This document shows, in pieces, positions 33,572-42,949 of a stretch of DNA of 64,000 bases. Below the pieces are notes generated by a model. It saw only the letters and a list, made by a program, of their open reading frames with translations, did not search any database and had not been told where the DNA came from. A program made the position numbers and the translations under genes. Within the stretch, counting starts at the first letter, position 1, and the number at the start of each line of letters is the position of its first letter. The stretch comes from Streptomyces broussonetiae (GTDB taxonomy: Bacteria > Actinomycetota > Actinomycetes > Streptomycetales > Streptomycetaceae), in contig NZ_CP047020.1 in NCBI RefSeq assembly GCF_009796285.1, positions 3,472,001 to 3,536,000 of the forward strand. Direction: 5' to 3'.

Positions 33572-34849
33572 ATGAACCCTCGTCGTAGTACCAGCTCACT
33601 CCCCAAACCGGGCCGCTCGGCCTCTGGGGTGGCGACCGCCGTCGCCCTGTTGCTGATACCCGTGGTCGTGCTGGTCGGAGGCAGTCAGGTCCGCGATTTC
33701 CTCAACTTCGGCGCGGGCGTGCTGTCGCTGGTCTCGCTCAGCTGCTCGGTGATCTGGGGCCTGTTCGCCCAGGACCGGATCTTCCTCAACATCCGGCAGC
33801 GGATCGTCGGCCAGGCGGTGCACCGCACGCTCGGGATCGCCTCGATCGCCTTCCTCCTGCTGCACATCGTCACGAAGATCGCGCTCGGCCACACGCGCGT
33901 GATCGCCGCGATCATCCCGTTCTCGCTCGGCATCACCGGAATCGGTGGCCTGATCGGCCTGGGGTCCGTGGCGGGCCTGCTGATGATCTTCGTGGGCATC
34001 ACCGGCGCCCTGCGCAGCAACTTCGCCACCCCTGCCCCGATCGCCGCCCGCTGGCGCGCGATGCACATGCTGGCCTACCCGGCCTGGTGCGCGGCGCTGA
34101 TCCACGGCCTGTACGCGGGCCGCGCGGCCAAGCCGTTCTTCGTGATCTCCTACGGCCTGTCCCTGCTGGGCGTGATGGCCGCCCTCGCCCTGCGCTCCGC
34201 CCCGCGCCCGGTCAAGCGCAGGATCGCCGACCGCCTGGTGGCGCTCTTCGGCAGCTCGGAGCGGCCCGGACTGGACGAGCTGGACGCGAGCCGCTCCCGG
34301 GTCGCCGAGTCGGCCCTGCCGGGCTTCGAGAGCCGGCGCGAGCCCGAGGCGGCGGCCGCCCCCGCCCAACCGCTGTACCAGTCGCCCGCGGCTCCCACGG
34401 CGCAGCCCGCGTCCGGCTTCGCGGCCGCCTACCGCGCGGTGTCCCCGCACGCGAGCACCCAGCAGCCGTACACGGCCGGCCAGACGGCCCGGATGGATCT
34501 GCCGCTGGACCTGCAGCCCACGGAGGCCGTCCCGCGCACGGACGGCCCTTCCAGCACCTCGGGCAGCTGGCCGATCCCGTCCCCGCCGCCGGTCGGCGAG
34601 GCCCCGCCGTCCGTGTACGACCCCCTCCAGGACACCGGATACACCATCCCGGTCTATGGCAATACAGGCACATCCGGATACGGCGGAAGTGAGATGTACG
34701 ACACCGGTGAGACAAACGGCCGCTATGGCACGTACAACGCCAGTGACACGTACAACAACGGTCCCGCTACCGAAACGCTGCCCGGCGCGTCCTTCGACGC
34801 ACCGGGTTCGGGCGAATCCTGGAACACGCCGTCCGGAGGCTTTAAGTGA
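33572..34849 (+). CDS. Ferric-reductase-like heme membrane protein
   Basis: The 425-residue protein has a six-helix membrane core (residues about 15-210: TAVALLLIPVVVLVGGSQ, IASIAFLLLHIVTKIALG, MHMLAYPAWCAALIHGLY) with paired His residues (VHRTLG, LLLHIV, MHMLAYP, LIHGLY) that fit two b-type hemes of a cytochrome b/ferric-reductase-like fold. The C-terminal 200 residues are Pro/Ala/Gly-rich and probably cytoplasmic. ATG 33,572 is the start with the MNPRRSTSSL tail. It overlaps the next gene by GTGA, and that gene encodes a NuoF-like iron-sulfur flavoprotein, so they probably form one electron-transfer pair. Confidence 0.78.
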   Translation: MNPRRSTSSLPKPGRSASGVATAVALLLIPVVVLVGGSQVRDFLNFGAGVLSLVSLSCSVIWGLFAQDRIFLNIRQRIVGQAVHRTLGIASIAFLLLHIVTKIALGHTRVIAAIIPFSLGITGIGGLIGLGSVAGLLMIFVGITGALRSNFATPAPIAARWRAMHMLAYPAWCAALIHGLYAGRAAKPFFVISYGLSLLGVMAALALRSAPRPVKRRIADRLVALFGSSERPGLDELDASRSRVAESALPGFESRREPEAAAAPAQPLYQSPAAPTAQPASGFAAAYRAVSPHASTQQPYTAGQTARMDLPLDLQPTEAVPRTDGPSSTSGSWPIPSPPPVGEAPPSVYDPLQDTGYTIPVYGNTGTSGYGGSEMYDTGETNGRYGTYNASDTYNNGPATETLPGASFDAPGSGESWNTPSGGFK

Positions 34850-36456
34850 ACGAGGCCCTGCCCGACGTCCCCGAAGTCCGCGTGGTCGGCCTTCCCCAGC
34901 TCACGTCGGGCTTCGACCTTGTGGAGCGGCTCGACCTGCCCATGCATCTGAAGGTGCACGGGCCGCTCGATCCCCTGGGCGGCGAACAGCTCGCGCAGCT
35001 CTCCGAGAACATCAACCTCAAAGGCCGTGGCGGCGCGGGCTTCCCCTTCCACAAGAAGCTGCGTTCGGTCGCCGAGTCGGCGATCAAGCGCGGGGTGCGG
35101 CCGGTCGTCGTGGTCAACGGCAGCGAGGACGAACCGGCCTGTCGCAAGGACACGGTGCTCATCAACCGCGCCCCGCACCTGATCCTGGACGGCGCACTGC
35201 TGTGCGCGGAGGCGCTCGGCGCACGGACGCTCGTGATCGGTGTCACACGTGAGTCCACGCAGCGTTCCATGGAGGCCGCACTCGCCGAACGCGGACTGAG
35301 CAACAGCCGTAGATCGGCCCTGCGCGCGTGGGTGCAGCGAAACCCGGTGCGCATGGTCACCGGCGCAGCCGCCTCGCTGATCCGCTCGGTCGACGGCGGC
35401 CCGGCGATCCCGCCCGGCCGCAAGATCAGCGCCTCGCAGAGCGGCGTCGGCGGAGCGCCCACGCTGCTGTCGAACGCGGAGACCTTCGCGCAGCTGGCCA
35501 TCGCCGCCCGCATCGGCCCCGAGCGCTACGGCAACACCGGCCTGTACGACGAGCCGGGCACGGTCATGCTCACCGTGTCCGGCGCGGTCGCCCGTCCGAT
35601 GGTGCTCGAGGTCCCCACGGGCGTGCCGTTGCGCTACGTACTCCAGCTGGCGGGCGCCCCGCCGATGCCGCAGGGCGTGCTGACCGGCGGCTACCACGGC
35701 AAGTGGATCGACGCGGCGACCGTGAACGAGGCGATCGTCTCCCGCAACTCGCTCGACGCGGTGGGCGGTTCGCTGGGCGCGGGCGCGATCCTGCCGATCA
35801 GCCAGGAGACCTGTCCGCTGGGCGAGTCGCTGCGGGTGGCGCAGTGGCTGGCCGAGGAGAGCGCGGGCCAGTGCGGCCCCTGCTACCTCGGACTGCCCGC
35901 CGCCGCGCGCGGCATGGAGGACATCCTCAACGGCGGCGGACCCGCGGCCCTGGAGGCGCTCAAGCAGGTCGCGAAGAACGTCAAGCGCCGCGGCGCGTGT
36001 TCGCACCCGGACGGCTCGGCGATGTTCCTGGAGTCGACCATCAAGGCGTTCACCGACGACCTGGCCGCCCATGTGCTCGGAAATGGCTGCGGACGGCCCG
36101 TGGAGGGCGTTCTGCCGCTCTTCGAGGGGGGCAGGGCGCCTACGGGCATCCCGGGCGGCGCAGAGCCCGAGGAGACCGGCTCCAGCCGCCAGAAGATCTA
36201 CGTCGACTGGACGCTGTGCCGAGGGCACGGGCTGTGCGCCGACATCCTTCCCGAGGTGTTCGAACTCGGCGCCGACGGTTTCCCGACCGTGGCCCAGGCG
36301 CAGGTGCCGCGCTACGCGGAGGCCAAGGCCCTTCGCGCGGTGCGACGCTGTCCGGCGCTCGCCCTGCGCCTCGAGGAGGACACGCGCGGGCAGGCGCCGT
36401 CGCGCAACCTTCCGGTCCTCTCCCAGGGCCGCGGCCGGCGGGCGCTGGGCCGCTGA
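34846..36456 (+). CDS. NuoF-like SLBB oxidoreductase with a C-terminal ferredoxin domain
   Basis: The 536-residue protein resembles the NADH-binding subunit of complex I. It has GRGGAGFPFHKKL (FMN/NADH loop, residue about 60), NGSEDEPACRKDTVLI, an SLBB domain (VTVSGAV-like, VPTGVPLRYVLQLAG), and the iron-sulfur binding segment ESAGQCGPCYLGL. The last 100 residues form a ferredoxin (DWTLCRGHGLCADILPEVFE, later RRCPALAL). It starts at GTG 34,846 within the stop of the heme protein gene. Together they may pass electrons from NAD(P)H or ferredoxin to a heme membrane protein; the acceptor is unknown. Confidence 0.82.
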   Translation: MNEALPDVPEVRVVGLPQLTSGFDLVERLDLPMHLKVHGPLDPLGGEQLAQLSENINLKGRGGAGFPFHKKLRSVAESAIKRGVRPVVVVNGSEDEPACRKDTVLINRAPHLILDGALLCAEALGARTLVIGVTRESTQRSMEAALAERGLSNSRRSALRAWVQRNPVRMVTGAAASLIRSVDGGPAIPPGRKISASQSGVGGAPTLLSNAETFAQLAIAARIGPERYGNTGLYDEPGTVMLTVSGAVARPMVLEVPTGVPLRYVLQLAGAPPMPQGVLTGGYHGKWIDAATVNEAIVSRNSLDAVGGSLGAGAILPISQETCPLGESLRVAQWLAEESAGQCGPCYLGLPAAARGMEDILNGGGPAALEALKQVAKNVKRRGACSHPDGSAMFLESTIKAFTDDLAAHVLGNGCGRPVEGVLPLFEGGRAPTGIPGGAEPEETGSSRQKIYVDWTLCRGHGLCADILPEVFELGADGFPTVAQAQVPRYAEAKALRAVRRCPALALRLEEDTRGQAPSRNLPVLSQGRGRRALGR

Positions 36457-36461
36457 GCACA

Positions 36462-36507
36462 CGGCAAGGGGTGCCCCACCCGCGACGGGGTGGGGCACCC
36501 CTTGCCG
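36462..36507. terminator. Strong intrinsic hairpin terminator
   Basis: A perfect 19-base stem (36,462-36,480 with 36,489-36,507; arms CGGCAAGGGGTGCCCCACC and its complement) with an 8-base loop follows the NuoF-like gene. Confidence 0.85.
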
Positions 36508-36576
36508 TTCGCCCGTCATCCGGGCGCAACACGCCGAAGGCGGACCATCCCGAGGATGATCCGCCTTCAACTTCTG

Positions 36577-36649
36577 TGGAGCTAAGGAGAATTGAACTCC
36601 TGACCTCCTGCATGCCATGCAGGCGCTCTACCAACTGAGCTATAGCCCC
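36577..36649 (-). tRNA. tRNA-Ala (anticodon GGC), copy 1
   Basis: The minus strand reads GGGGCTATAGCTCAGTTGG and onward as a full cloverleaf, with anticodon stem CCTGC/GCAGG, loop ATGGCAT (anticodon GGC) and T loop GTTCAATTC. The acceptor arms GGGGCTA/TAGCTCC pair with one G-T. The CCA end is not encoded. An identical copy lies at 38,787-38,859. Confidence 0.96.
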
Positions 36650-37220
36650 TTGTTTTGTTGTTTCGCCCGGTTCCCCCGGCGACGTCGTAAACATTACAGG
36701 CCCGGGGCCACAGCACCAAATCGGTTTCGGGTTCGCGCCGGTACAGCCCTAATGTCGGTTTGCGTGACCGTGATCGCGTCGCCCGAGAGCCCACCGCAGG
36801 GCGCAGGGGCGCCGGCAGGATCGGTACGGTGGACAGCTGGGTCGCGAACGGCGCGTACGCCCCTGCGCGCGCCGCCACAGGCAACCTCGCGCCCCTGGCG
36901 GTCCCGGACGGCCGGTCGCCCAATCCCGTCGGCCACGCGCACGTGGAGACCGCCGCGGGGTCAGGTCGGCCTCGCGCCGGACGTCCTGGTGCCGTGGGAC
37001 CCGGCTCGACTCTCCGCGCATGCCGCAGCCACGGCCCCACGTCCTGGAAACACCGCCGGGCCTGGCGCGCCCCCTCGACGGATGCCGCACGGACCGGCGT
37101 CCCGAACCGCACCGGGGAGAGCAGGAATTGGCGCTTTCGCCCCTTCCACAGGAGCCGAAGCACTGTTCCTCGCACCGAGCCCGACATCGTTGCCGTGCCG
37201 CGACAGCGGCATGACCGGCG
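36650..37220. other. Intergenic region without recognisable genes
   Basis: No frame in this stretch upstream of tRNA-Ala copy 1 shows a known domain, a good ribosome site or neighbour coupling. It probably holds the tRNA promoter near 36,700. Confidence 0.5.
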
Positions 37221-37454
37221 TCAAGCCGTCACGAAGGAGTAGAACCGCTTGAGTGTGCAGTGCTCCTCGAGCAGGCGACCGTAGATCGGCTCACCCTCCA
37301 ATTCCCGGTACGTCTCGATCGGGTCGCCCTTTATGATCAGCGCCCGCGCACATTCCTCGCACCAGTACTGGTAGTCGGGATTGATCGGCTCCATGTCGCG
37401 GACGATCGGCGTACCGCTCCCACACCAGTCACACTTTCGCCTGTGTGCACCCAT
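37221..37454 (-). CDS. Small Cys-rich hypothetical protein
   Basis: The 77-residue protein starts at ATG 37,454, three bases after the stop of the zinc-ribbon gene, so the two form an operon. It has CDWCGSG near the N-terminus and YWCEECARALI after a Pro/Asp loop, a CxxC/CxxC zinc-finger-like set. The C-terminal part is helical (GRLLEEHCTLKRFYSFV). The function is unknown. Confidence 0.68.
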   Translation of the reverse strand: MGAHRRKCDWCGSGTPIVRDMEPINPDYQYWCEECARALIIKGDPIETYRELEGEPIYGRLLEEHCTLKRFYSFVTA

Positions 37455-37457
37455 CGA

Positions 37458-37631
37458 TCAGCTCCAGCTGTGGCCGCAGGCCGTGCACACGTAGGAGATT
37501 CCGCCGTTGTCGCCAAGGACTTGGGCGACATGCGCGGAACCGCAGGAAGGGCAGCTCAGCCGGGTGGTCGTATCCCGTATCAACGCCGCACCGAGGAGGT
37601 GGCCGCCCTCCCCAAGGATGCTCGCAGGCAT
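37458..37631 (-). CDS. Small zinc-ribbon protein
   Basis: The 57-residue protein from ATG 37,631 (MPASILGEGGHLLGAAL) ends in a classic zinc ribbon, CPSCGSAHVAQVL and CTACGHSWS. The frame runs 8 codons further upstream, less likely. It is coupled to the next Cys-rich gene. It could be a nucleic-acid-binding or ribosome-associated factor; the function is not known. Confidence 0.7.
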   Translation of the reverse strand: MPASILGEGGHLLGAALIRDTTTRLSCPSCGSAHVAQVLGDNGGISYVCTACGHSWS

Positions 37632-37689
37632 CGCTACTCCCTCCCGTCGGGCCACGCCCCCTTCCGGCCGTTTGATTCTGCCACGGCCG

Positions 37690-38240
37690 GAGCAATACGG
37701 TCAGCGACGCCTCAGTACCAGTCCGGACACGGCTACCGCCCGGGCCGTTCCCGCCGGCGTCCGAGCCCACACCGAGAACGCCTCCGCAGGGGTATACGAG
37801 TGCGAGACCCCGAGTGACTCAATCCGGTTCAGGAACAGTGTGCCGAACAACGCCACGCCGATCAGCCGACCGAGCTGGGCGACCATCACCAACAGGCCAC
37901 TGACACCCGCCGTGCGACGGTTTCTCCCCCGTCGCCGCCGCTGGGCGCCCACCCGCTGGTCGACCAGGCCTACGGCCGTCAGCCACACCGAACAGACCGG
38001 CGACCTACCGGCACCGACCGGCGCACGGCCCGCGTTCCACCCCGGCCATGGCGCTGCGGATGGCGCAGCCCACGATGACCAGTTGCCGATCGGCGCCGCG
38101 GGCGTGGGGTTCGGAACTGACGGTGGGCGCGACCACGTTCACGGTGAAGAGGTCGAGGGCCGCCATGAACCGGCCGGCGAGCAGGGCCGCGAGCAGCGGC
38201 CGGGGCCGATTGTCAGTGCCGGGTGCTTCACTGTCCGTGA
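37690..38240 (-). pseudogene. MFS drug-transporter remnant
   Basis: The minus strand at about 38,050-38,220 reads GRFMAALDLFTVNVVAPTVS, the N-terminal helix of a DHA2-type multidrug transporter. About 150 bases further on, in another frame, GLLVMVAQLGRLIGVALFG and LNRIESLGVSHSYTPAEAF resemble a late membrane segment. The middle of the gene is missing and frames are shifted, so it is a decayed transporter gene lying between the two identical tRNA-Ala genes. Confidence 0.6.
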
Positions 38241-38786
38241 CGGGTGATTGCGGTCCGCCGCCGACTGCCAGTCACTGTCAGTGGCAGATGCTTCACTAAT
38301 CGTAGGGCGCCGGAGGCCCGGCGACAGCGACGGCGACGGCGACGGGGACGGGGACGGGGGCAAAGAGGGCAGTGAGGACAACGGAGTGGACGGGGGCCGG
38401 AAGATGACGGCGAACATGGGGACGACGAACACCGGGACCTGCGAACACGGAGATCACGACACGGGTGGCGAAGCCGACGCGATCGGCGAGCGCACAGCGC
38501 CGCAGACCGGAGTCGGCGCCTTCCTTCGGTCGGGCTGCGGAAGACACGTGGGCGAGCCGGTCCGGGAGGACTGCATACGCGCGCCGTCCGCGGCGAGCCC
38601 GGGTCCATGGAGCTGCGGGCGGGCGGCGCGGTGGTGCTTCCGGGGGAGCGCGTAAGGAAGCGCGCGAGGGAGGGGGCAGAGAAGGCAGAGGAGAGGTGCG
38701 CCAGTGAAATGCAGAAAATCCCGCCCCCCTGACGGGGACGGGACCTTCATCACCGATCTTTGACAACTCAACAGAGTGTCGACCAG
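38241..38786. other. Gap upstream of tRNA-Ala copy 2
   Basis: It contains simple GACGGC-type repeats around 38,325-38,360 and no credible gene. A promoter for the downstream MFS remnant may have been here. Confidence 0.45.
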
Positions 38787-38859
38787 TGGAGCTAAGGAGA
38801 ATTGAACTCCTGACCTCCTGCATGCCATGCAGGCGCTCTACCAACTGAGCTATAGCCCC
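38787..38859 (-). tRNA. tRNA-Ala (anticodon GGC), copy 2
   Basis: All 73 bases are identical to copy 1 at 36,577-36,649, with the anticodon GGC in loop ATGGCAT. Flanking bases differ except for a few at the ends. Confidence 0.96.
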
Positions 38860-38951
38860 TTGCGTTCTTCCCGCTCGGCGGGGCGAACAAGAAGAACTTT
38901 AGCCTGTGACCTGCCAGAAAGTGAAATCCGAGGTCCGGGAGTCGCGGCGGC

Positions 38952-39620
38952 TCAGGTGTCGTCGCCGAGCACGGGCTCCGGAAGGGTGCCTGCGTTGTGC
39001 TCCAACAGCCGCCAGCCACGGGCGCCCTCGCCGAGCACGGACCAGCAGCAGTTGGACAGACCGCCGAGGCTCTCCCAGTCCCGGGCCTCCAGGCCGAGGA
39101 GTCGGCCGATGGTGGTGCGGATGGTGCCGCCGTGGCTGACGACGACGAGCGTGCCGTCCTCGGGCAGCTTCTCGGCATGGCGCAGGACCACGGGGGCGGC
39201 CCGGTCGGCGACCTCGGTCTCCAGTTCGCCGCCGCCGCGGCGGACTGGCTCGCCGCGCTTCCAGGCGGCGTATTCCTCGCCGTAGCGCTCGATGATCTCC
39301 TCGTGCGTCAGCCCCTGCCACACGCCCGCGTAGGTCTCGCGCAGACCCTCCTCGCGGGTGATGTCGAGGCCGGTGAGCAAGGCCAGCTCGGCGGCCGTGT
39401 TCGCCGCGCGCTGGAGGTCGGAGGAGATGATCACGTCCGGCCCCAGGGAGGCGAGCAGCCGGGCGGCACGACGGGCCTGGCCTATACCGGTGTCGGTCAG
39501 CTCGACGTCCGTGCTGCCCTGGAAACGGCGCTCGACGTTCCAGGCGGTCTGGCCGTGCCGCCACAGGATGATGCGGCGGCCCCGGGTCCTGCGGTCGGTC
39601 ACCTCACCGGTGGCGCCCAT
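38952..39620 (-). CDS. Histidine-phosphatase superfamily protein (phosphoglycerate-mutase-like)
   Basis: The 222-residue protein has the RHG motif (IILWRHGQTAWNVERRFQG, residue about 20), SSDLQRAANTAAELA, and the second catalytic His in VVVSHGGTIRTTIGRL (about 155). Such enzymes dephosphorylate small molecules; the exact substrate is not clear. ATG 39,620 overlaps the rsfS stop by one base (TGATG), and this pairing downstream of rsfS is usual in actinomycetes. Confidence 0.9.
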   Translation of the reverse strand: MGATGEVTDRRTRGRRIILWRHGQTAWNVERRFQGSTDVELTDTGIGQARRAARLLASLGPDVIISSDLQRAANTAAELALLTGLDITREEGLRETYAGVWQGLTHEEIIERYGEEYAAWKRGEPVRRGGGELETEVADRAAPVVLRHAEKLPEDGTLVVVSHGGTIRTTIGRLLGLEARDWESLGGLSNCCWSVLGEGARGWRLLEHNAGTLPEPVLGDDT

Positions 39621-40063
39621 CACCACTCCCCGCCCGGCTCCGCGGAGGCCTCCTCGGCCTGCACTCGGGCGTGCTCCGCCGCCTTGCCCCGGGTGGCCTT
39701 GGCGTCGGCGGGCAGCTCCAGCTCGGGGCAGTCCTTCCACAGCCGCTCCAGGGCGTAGAAGACCCGCTCCTCGCTGTGCTGGACGTGGACGACGATGTCG
39801 ACGTAGTCGAGCAGCACCCAGCGGGCCTCGCGGTCGCCCTCGCGGCGCACCGGCTTGACGCCGAGCTCCTTCAGCAGGCGCTCCTCGATCTCGTCGACGA
39901 TGGCCTTGACCTGGCGGTCGTTCGGCGCGGAGGCCAGCAGGAAGGCGTCCGTGATCGACAGCACGTCGCTGACGTCGTAGGCGATGACGTCGTGGGCCAG
40001 CTTGTCGGCCGCCGCCTGGGCGGCGGTGTTGATGAGCTCAATGGAACGGTCGGTGGCGGTCAC
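39620..40063 (-). CDS. rsfS: Ribosomal silencing factor RsfS
   Basis: The 147-residue protein starts at GTG 40,063 (VTATDRSIELINTAAQAA). It has the RsfS core: DVIAYDVSDVLSITDAFLLAS, VKAIVDEIEERLLKELGVKP and WVLLDYVDIVVHVQH. It binds L14 of the 50S subunit and blocks subunit joining in starvation. The gene sits between a LytR-like gene and the phosphatase gene, in the conserved nadD region. Confidence 0.95.
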   Translation of the reverse strand: MTATDRSIELINTAAQAAADKLAHDVIAYDVSDVLSITDAFLLASAPNDRQVKAIVDEIEERLLKELGVKPVRREGDREARWVLLDYVDIVVHVQHSEERVFYALERLWKDCPELELPADAKATRGKAAEHARVQAEEASAEPGGEW

Positions 40064-40165
40064 TACTTGGCTTTCCGTCGGCGGTCGTTTGCCACTAAGG
40101 GTCTCACGGACCGCCCGGGGCACCCCACGTGATTACGGGGACACGAGGGGTGCCCAGGCCTTTCG

Positions 40166-41893
40166 TCAGGAGGCGGACGGCTTGTAGTCCCGGCCCAGGA
40201 CGACCGAGACGTCGGCGCCCGAGGAGACCGTGCCCTTGGTCACGGAGCCGGTCGGCAGTCCGAGGGTCTTTGCGACCTCGGTGGCGTTCTGCTTGTCGGA
40301 GGCGTCCGCGTAGACGACCTTCGAGGCGGCCTGGGTGCCGGAGGTGGTGCCGCCCTCCAGGAAAGTGAAGCCTCCGTTGAGGAGCACCACGCGTGCCTTC
40401 CCGGTGTCGTCCTTCACACCGGTGGCGTTCTGCACGGAGACCCGGACCGCGGAGCCGGCCCCGGGGCTCTTGGCGGTGCCGCCGAGGATGTCCTTCACCA
40501 CGCTGTCGCTGGTCTTGGCGCTCAGCGTGCCGTCGGGCTGCACGGGCAGCAGGGCGGTCTTGTAGTCGCCGCTCTTGGCGAGGTCGGAGAGCTTGGCGAG
40601 GAAGGTGCCGAGGTCCTTGTCGGTGAGCGGCGGGTCGAGGATCTGCGCGAGGGTCTGCACGGTGGTGACGGCCGACGAGGGGTCGGAGGACAGTTTGCGC
40701 AACACGCCCTGCATGACCTGCCCGAACCGCTCCAGCTGGGCGTCCTCGGACTCACCGGCGGCACGGTAGGTGGCGTAGGCGACGGCCATCTTGCCGCTGA
40801 GGGTCTGGGCGCTGCCCTTGTGGACGAGCGGCTCGGCGCCCTTCTTCTTGGCATCAGGGTCGGGCACGTCGGTGTTGGTGTCGATGTCGATGTTGCCGAC
40901 CAGGTCGACCAGGTTCTGCAGGTAGGGGGTGTCGAGGCGCCAGGTGCCCTGGATGTTGGTGCCGAGGACGGTGTCGAGCTGGTCGCGGGTGCCGGAGGAA
41001 CCGTCGTCGTCGACCGACTTGGCGAGGGTCGTGGTGGAGCCGTCGTCGCCGCTCAGGGCGAGGGAGTTGGGCAGCAGCACGGTGCTGCCCTGCTTGGTGG
41101 TGGTGTTGTCGACCAGCAGCGCCGTGGAGGTGCCGCCCTGGCCGGTGTTGTGCAGATGGACGACGATCACATCGCGCTTCTGGGCGCCCACGGACGTGGC
41201 CGCGCCGGGCTTGGAGCCCGAGGACGACAGGCCGGGCAGCTTTCCGGCGTACCAGAGGTAGCCGACACCGCCGACGGCGACGAGGGCGAGTACGACGGTG
41301 AGCGCGATGATCCGGCTGCGGGCGCGGCGGCGGGCCTCCTCACGGCGTTCGGTTCGGTTCTCGGTGAACTTCAGCCAGTCGATGACGTCCTCGGAGTCAC
41401 CGTCCGGCTCCTCGACGAAGGCGAACTGCTCGGTGTGGTAGTCCCCTTCACCGTCGCCCAGGGGTGGCTGAGGCCGCTCTCCCCGGCCCCGCTGCTCCTC
41501 GGCCGGCCCGGCCTGCTGCGGGATGTGGGCGGTCTGCCCGGCGACCCGGGGCTGCTGCCCGGTGTTCGCGGCCTGCCCGTAGGGATCGTGCCCTACGGCC
41601 TGCTGGGTGCCGGTGCCGTAGGGGTCGTACGGGGCCTGGGCGCCGTAGGCGTCGTACGGCGCGGTGTGCGGGCCGGAGTCGTGGGCGGGCACCGGCGGTT
41701 GCTGGCCGGTGGCGTAGGGGTCGTAGCCGTAGCCCTGATGCTGGGCGTACGGATCGTAGGCCGTCTGCGGAGCCTGCTGCGCCTGTTGTGCCGGGACCTG
41801 CTGGTACACGGGCCGGCCGTACTCGTCGTAGCCGACGATCTCGTACGGGCCGGCGCCATGGCCCGCGTCACCCGCGTCGTATCGGTCGTTCAC
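40166..41893 (-). CDS. LytR-CpsA-Psr-like membrane protein with LytR_C domain
   Basis: The 575-residue protein starts at GTG 41,893. The N-terminal 200 residues are Gln/Tyr/Pro-rich (GYDEYGRPVYQQVPAQQAQQ) and cytoplasmic. One membrane helix (SRIIALTVVLALVAVGGVGY) follows. The outside part has an LCP-like fold (VIVVHLHNTGQGGTSTALLV, TVLLPNSLAL) and a C-terminal LytR_C domain (VQNATGVKDDTGKARVVL). The Arg pair that binds polyprenyl phosphate in classical LCP enzymes is not evident, so ligase activity on cell-wall polymers is uncertain. Confidence 0.82.
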   Translation of the reverse strand: MNDRYDAGDAGHGAGPYEIVGYDEYGRPVYQQVPAQQAQQAPQTAYDPYAQHQGYGYDPYATGQQPPVPAHDSGPHTAPYDAYGAQAPYDPYGTGTQQAVGHDPYGQAANTGQQPRVAGQTAHIPQQAGPAEEQRGRGERPQPPLGDGEGDYHTEQFAFVEEPDGDSEDVIDWLKFTENRTERREEARRRARSRIIALTVVLALVAVGGVGYLWYAGKLPGLSSSGSKPGAATSVGAQKRDVIVVHLHNTGQGGTSTALLVDNTTTKQGSTVLLPNSLALSGDDGSTTTLAKSVDDDGSSGTRDQLDTVLGTNIQGTWRLDTPYLQNLVDLVGNIDIDTNTDVPDPDAKKKGAEPLVHKGSAQTLSGKMAVAYATYRAAGESEDAQLERFGQVMQGVLRKLSSDPSSAVTTVQTLAQILDPPLTDKDLGTFLAKLSDLAKSGDYKTALLPVQPDGTLSAKTSDSVVKDILGGTAKSPGAGSAVRVSVQNATGVKDDTGKARVVLLNGGFTFLEGGTTSGTQAASKVVYADASDKQNATEVAKTLGLPTGSVTKGTVSSGADVSVVLGRDYKPSAS

Positions 41894-41909
41894 CGGTGCC
41901 CCTCTCGGC

Positions 41910-42596
41910 TCACTCGCCGCGGTACAGCTCGCGCTTGTCGATGTAGCGCACGACTCCGTCCGGCACCATGTACCAGATGGGGTCTCCCTTGGCGACTCTC
42001 GCACGGCAGTCTGTGGAGGAGATGGCGAGCGCGGGAACCTCGACCAGCGAGACGCCGCCCTCCGGCAGACCCGGGTCGGTCAGATGGTGACCGGGACGGG
42101 TGACGCCGATGAAGTGCGCAAGGGAGAACAGCTCCTCGCTGTCGCGCCAGGTGAGCAGCTGGGCGAGCGCGTCGGCACCGGTGATGAAGAACAGGTCGGT
42201 GTCGGGGTTGAGGGCGCGCAGGTCGCGCAGGGTGTCCACGGTGTAGGTGGGGCCGCCGCGGTCGATGTCGATGCGACTGACGGAGAACTGGGGGTTCTCG
42301 GCGGTCGCGATGACCGTCATCAAATAGCGGTCCTCGGCCGGGGAAACCTTGCGGTGGGACTTCTGCCACGGCTCGCCGGTGGGCACGAACACCACCTCGT
42401 CCAGCTGGAACTGCGCGGCGACCTCGCTGGCCGCCACGAGGTGCCCGTGGTGGATCGGGTCAAACGTTCCGCCCATGACGCCCAGGCGTCGCTTGCCCGT
42501 GTGCGCGGGGCCGCGGCCCGGCCGGTACGGCGGGTACTGCGCCATGGCGTCGGCGGTCTCGAACACCGGACCGGTAGGCATGTCCTGCTCTCCCAT
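41910..42596 (-). CDS. nadD: Nicotinate-mononucleotide adenylyltransferase NadD
   Basis: The 228-residue enzyme joins ATP and nicotinate mononucleotide in NAD synthesis. It has the nucleotidyltransferase motif [19 protein letters not shown] (GxFDPxHxGH) and the [13 protein letters not shown] motif near the end. ATG 42,596 ([10 protein letters not shown]) is one option; [10 protein letters not shown] is another a few codons later. It lies 16 bases upstream of the LytR-like gene, in the same operon direction. Confidence 0.95.
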   Translation of the reverse strand: MGEQDMPTGPVFETADAMAQYPPYRPGRGPAHTGKRRLGVMGGTFDPIHHGHLVAASEVAAQFQLDEVVFVPTGEPWQKSHRKVSPAEDRYLMTVIATAENPQFSVSRIDIDRGGPTYTVDTLRDLRALNPDTDLFFITGADALAQLLTWRDSEELFSLAHFIGVTRPGHHLTDPGLPEGGVSLVEVPALAISSTDCRARVAKGDPIWYMVPDGVVRYIDKRELYRGE

Positions 42597-42651
42597 GCGT
42601 GCAGACCCTACCGGCCCGGCCTGAAGCCTCCCGCCGGGGACGGGTCCGGGC

Positions 42652-42807
42652 TCAGCGGTCGCGGTTGAAACGGGTGGTGATCCACAGCAGGAGCAGCAGG
42701 ATGATGAAGGCACCGCCGCCGGTGATTGCCGGGTTGAGGCTGTTGTGGTGGCCGCCCTCGGCTTCGGCGAGGGTGACCATCTGGGCTGCGGCGCTGTGAA
42801 GGCTCAT
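42652..42807 (-). CDS. Small membrane protein upstream of nadD
   Basis: The 51-residue frame from ATG 42,807 reads [20 protein letters not shown], then one membrane segment ([15 protein letters not shown]) and a basic end (NRDR). Its size, single helix and position upstream of nadD suggest a real Streptomyces small protein. The function is unknown. It is too short for ordinary gene finders. Confidence 0.65.
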   Translation of the reverse strand: MSLHSAAAQMVTLAEAEGGHHNSLNPAITGGGAFIILLLLLWITTRFNRDR

Positions 42808-42949
42808 CTTCGGCAGGACCTAACGCGTGTGGGCGGGATAAAGATGTCGGCTCATCGTATGCGGGAGTCCCGGCGGCGATCACGCCGACTCCGCCATTGG
42901 GGCCGCAGGGGCGATCCGCCGGCGACCGGCGGGGAACTTCGACCGTCCG

